A stretch of 64,000 nt of DNA from positions 2,394,451-2,458,450 of the forward strand of contig NZ_CP020991.1 in NCBI RefSeq assembly GCF_002874775.1. The letters are read 5' to 3'. The position numbers and the translations under genes were made by a program. How positions within the stretch are numbered: the first letter of the stretch is position 1; each line of letters begins with the position of its first letter. This document shows, in pieces, positions 63,101-64,000 of this stretch. The notes below the pieces were generated by a model. It worked only from the letters and a program-made list of their open reading frames with translations, searched no databases and was not told the DNA's origin. Source of the DNA: Monoglobus pectinilyticus. GTDB taxonomy: Bacteria; Bacillota; Clostridia; Monoglobales; Monoglobaceae.

Positions 63101-64000
63101 TTTATTATAAGGTAAATGCAGGAAAGACTTTCTATATTATGGATGAAAGCGGAAACACGGTAGCTTCTTATACAAATGCTTCAGCGTCGAGTGAATATAA
63201 GAGCACATCAGGAGCTGTTGAAGCAGGTAAAACATATTATGGATTTGTAGACGGTTCAAAGGCTGAATTCTTTGGAGCAGGCTTTGCAACCAGTGCACCG
63301 GCGCCGACAGACGGTCCGAATCCTACGGCAAAACCGACAAACAGACCTGTGCCGACAGTTGACCCGGCGTCGTTTGACTATCAGATAATTTCAACTGAGT
63401 ATACAAACGATGGTTTGAGCGTTAATGTTCAGTATAACGGCAGCGGCAGCGGAGAGGCTTCTATGATGGTTGTTTCTTACAGCACAGACCGTATTATGAC
63501 AAATGTAAAGACAATAAACATATCAGGAACCGGTACGTATACTATAAACGGATTTACTGAGCCTGCAAATGAAACGGTTAAAGTTTTGATATGGAATAAT
63601 TATAATTCTATTGCACCGCTCAGTGTGGCAAAGACTATTGAAAAGAGTTCATCTTCACCATTGCCGTCTTTGGATCCAACGGATAAACCTGACCCTACAA
63701 CTGAACCGTCGGTAAATCCTGACCCTACAGCTAAACCAACAGTCGACCCTGACGCTACAAGCGCTCCTACCGCGGCTCCGACTTCTTCACCTTATCCTAT
63801 GGAGACACAGGAAGGCTCGCATACTTGGACATTTGGAGTTGTACCAATGGAAGCTTTAGGCGTAAAAGGAAATGACGGAAAGCATGATACATTGACAATG
63901 TCTGAAGGTTTGGTTATATATGATAATTTATATATTAATCCAAGCAAAAAGGCAATTGTAGTAGATTACAGTTCAAAAACTATCGGCACTGATAAGTTTA
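60109..64000 (+). CDS. Secreted multidomain PL1 pectate lyase (3' end beyond the window)
   Basis: At least 1297 residues, open to the window edge. Residues 1-32 are a signal peptide (TIAMVLSLAMMITLFAGLGF, cut after VNA). Then come a beta domain of about 150 residues, three fibronectin-type III-like modules (about 184-440) and a PL1 pectate lyase domain (about 445-810). Its landmarks are GDGSVDVKGKSTYVTVSYNH (calcium-site Asp residues) and TYHHNWFDHSDSRHPRIRVG. The catalytic Arg is expected in the RHPRIR stretch (R675-R680). IHIYNNYFDG follows. Pro/Thr-rich linkers at about 875-925, 1065-1085 and 1183-1230 separate carbohydrate-binding-like beta domains. The enzyme cleaves polygalacturonate by beta-elimination outside the cell. 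AAGGAGG is 8 bases before the ATG. Confidence 0.92.
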   Translation, partial: MGSFTRKTIAMVLSLAMMITLFAGLGFMEVNAVGGTVVPVGTTVYDFTKLTTKTLAEGTEGFEGFSGTVSAAASDSKSYVQITKTSTDALTFVVDSVWSATFSSLHSNNAKGFMITAPDGKMYGRKSAEDGLTLSNMPAGTYKITAVTVPTKMDDGTGTIVDVSANHAYLSTAVFTVESNEPPADVTDLTASIGDSQVDLDWEASSLASVYYIFVDGSSVPIETTSTNYTIGELTNDVEHTFVVKAVNSAGSSAGVTVTATPKEPTEPPGTFTLTATAGNQRVNLSWTAAQYAVSYDVYRDGTAIATGLTDKTYQDTRLTNGTAYKYVVKASNKNGSTDSNELQVSPVEPLPSDIKIIEQAGWLESAVVKWTNTAEVDKYNVYTKKAGDTDYIKVDDELVRYYGSYYRVDAVGLEAGQYTVKIASVMDGSETGAVETEVINVLAHNRDGYAHDPASPNKTASGGYKDNGTPGDDAIILYMDKDTINTVELDVVTNSKGGTTHEVGLANIMAGREKGYDKTPLIIRFIGMINSTDVSGLNGDRYIQVKGCYNVTVEGIGDDTMLNGWSFLIRMANNIEVRNFGVKGFNDDGISLDTANTNIWVHNNDIFYGQNKGGDQEKGDGSVDVKGKSTYVTVSYNHFFDSGKCSLCGMHQDSNTGEFFVTYHHNWFDHSDSRHPRIRVGTIHIYNNYFDGNAKYGVGITTGGSAFVENNYFRNCYHPVLSSRQGTDALGKGTFSGEDGGMVKMFNNTITGDRTVPVVDARTPIETGFDAYIAYSRDEKVPEQYVTVAGGTKYNNFDTAAAMYTYTPDDPENVPGNVTAFAGRTQGGDFIYTFDDSVADESYAIDTVLEAKLKEYTTSMAWNYIVSGKTYPATTDGPIPTSKPTIKPIETPKPTNTPGPTLDPTQPTPTATALPTAPPTAAPKTTYWKPAANITAGETIGIPGLSPVDNMTYTEKKQTIGGVAFTGKCVGLTAASPDGKTGASLKFTPESDGTFIVYYKVNAGKTFYIMDESGNTVASYTNASASSEYKSTSGAVEAGKTYYGFVDGSKAEFFGAGFATSAPAPTDGPNPTAKPTNRPVPTVDPASFDYQIISTEYTNDGLSVNVQYNGSGSGEASMMVVSYSTDRIMTNVKTINISGTGTYTINGFTEPANETVKVLIWNNYNSIAPLSVAKTIEKSSSSPLPSLDPTDKPDPTTEPSVNPDPTAKPTVDPDATSAPTAAPTSSPYPMETQEGSHTWTFGVVPMEALGVKGNDGKHDTLTMSEGLVIYDNLYINPSKKAIVVDYSSKTIGTDKF

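Overview
The window is a low-GC Firmicutes chromosome, most likely a gut-type anaerobic Clostridium relative. The evidence is AGGAGG ribosome sites, frequent TTG/GTG starts, [FeFe]-hydrogenase maturases (HydF, HydE), a TatD-linked radical SAM protein, Gram-positive stalk domains of the copper amine oxidase N-terminal type in five secreted proteins, and a large modular PL1 pectate lyase at the right edge. Together these suggest a pectin-using Clostridia of the Monoglobus type. That identification is inference, because no 16S gene is present.

Layout. 0-1.2 kb: efp and a zinc-ribbon protein. 1.3-5.4 kb: three phage-tail-fibre-like genes (YadA-type head repeats, then a Peptidase_G2 self-cleaving domain) with no other phage gene beside them. 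5.7-14.2 kb: a secreted stalk-GH3 hexosaminidase, a small secreted protein, a 1555-residue c-di-GMP protein with an intact EAL and two degenerate GGDEF domains, and a secreted unknown. 14.7-20.5 kb (minus strand): a topoisomerase IV-like pair and a secreted stalk-DHHW protein. 20.5-22.2 kb: three copies of an unexplained roughly 200-bp GC-rich hairpin repeat around two ribbon-helix-helix regulators that carry their own operators. 22.3-26 kb: a degenerate phosphohexomutase-like protein, a promoter-driven candidate small RNA, and RNase J with an Asn-rich N-terminus. 26-29.2 kb: a preQ1-I riboswitch and the queD-queE-folE-queC-queF operon, which makes preQ1 from GTP. 29.3-32 kb: a broken DUF2441 gene and an FGGY sugar kinase.

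32-40 kb: hairpin-rich mosaic repeats form two long inverted copies (about 32.1-33.0 and 39.2-39.9 kb). They enclose tRNA-Gly, a small protein, rarA-glyA, nth and three overlapping XRE regulators. 40.1-41.5 kb: a phage-type lysis cassette (XhlA-like protein, holin, endolysin) without a phage. 41.6-44.3 kb: hydF-hydE and rpmB.

44.6-56.8 kb is the most unusual part. It holds a secreted 1916-residue RHS/YD-repeat protein with a metalloprotease-like C-terminal tip and, next to it, a secreted WG-repeat/stalk protein. A second unit follows: an orphan RHS core fragment with a different HEFGH metalloprotease tip and a second WG/stalk partner. Each partner gene is followed by the same GC-rich hairpin and a roughly 145-bp inverted-repeat element, and the orphan core begins at the edge of that element. 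This looks like a tip-exchange RHS locus whose candidate immunity or partner proteins act outside the cell. 57.3-59 kb holds a histidine-kinase-like ATPase and a radical SAM gene, 59-60 kb more mosaic repeats, and 60.1-64 kb the truncated pectate lyase.
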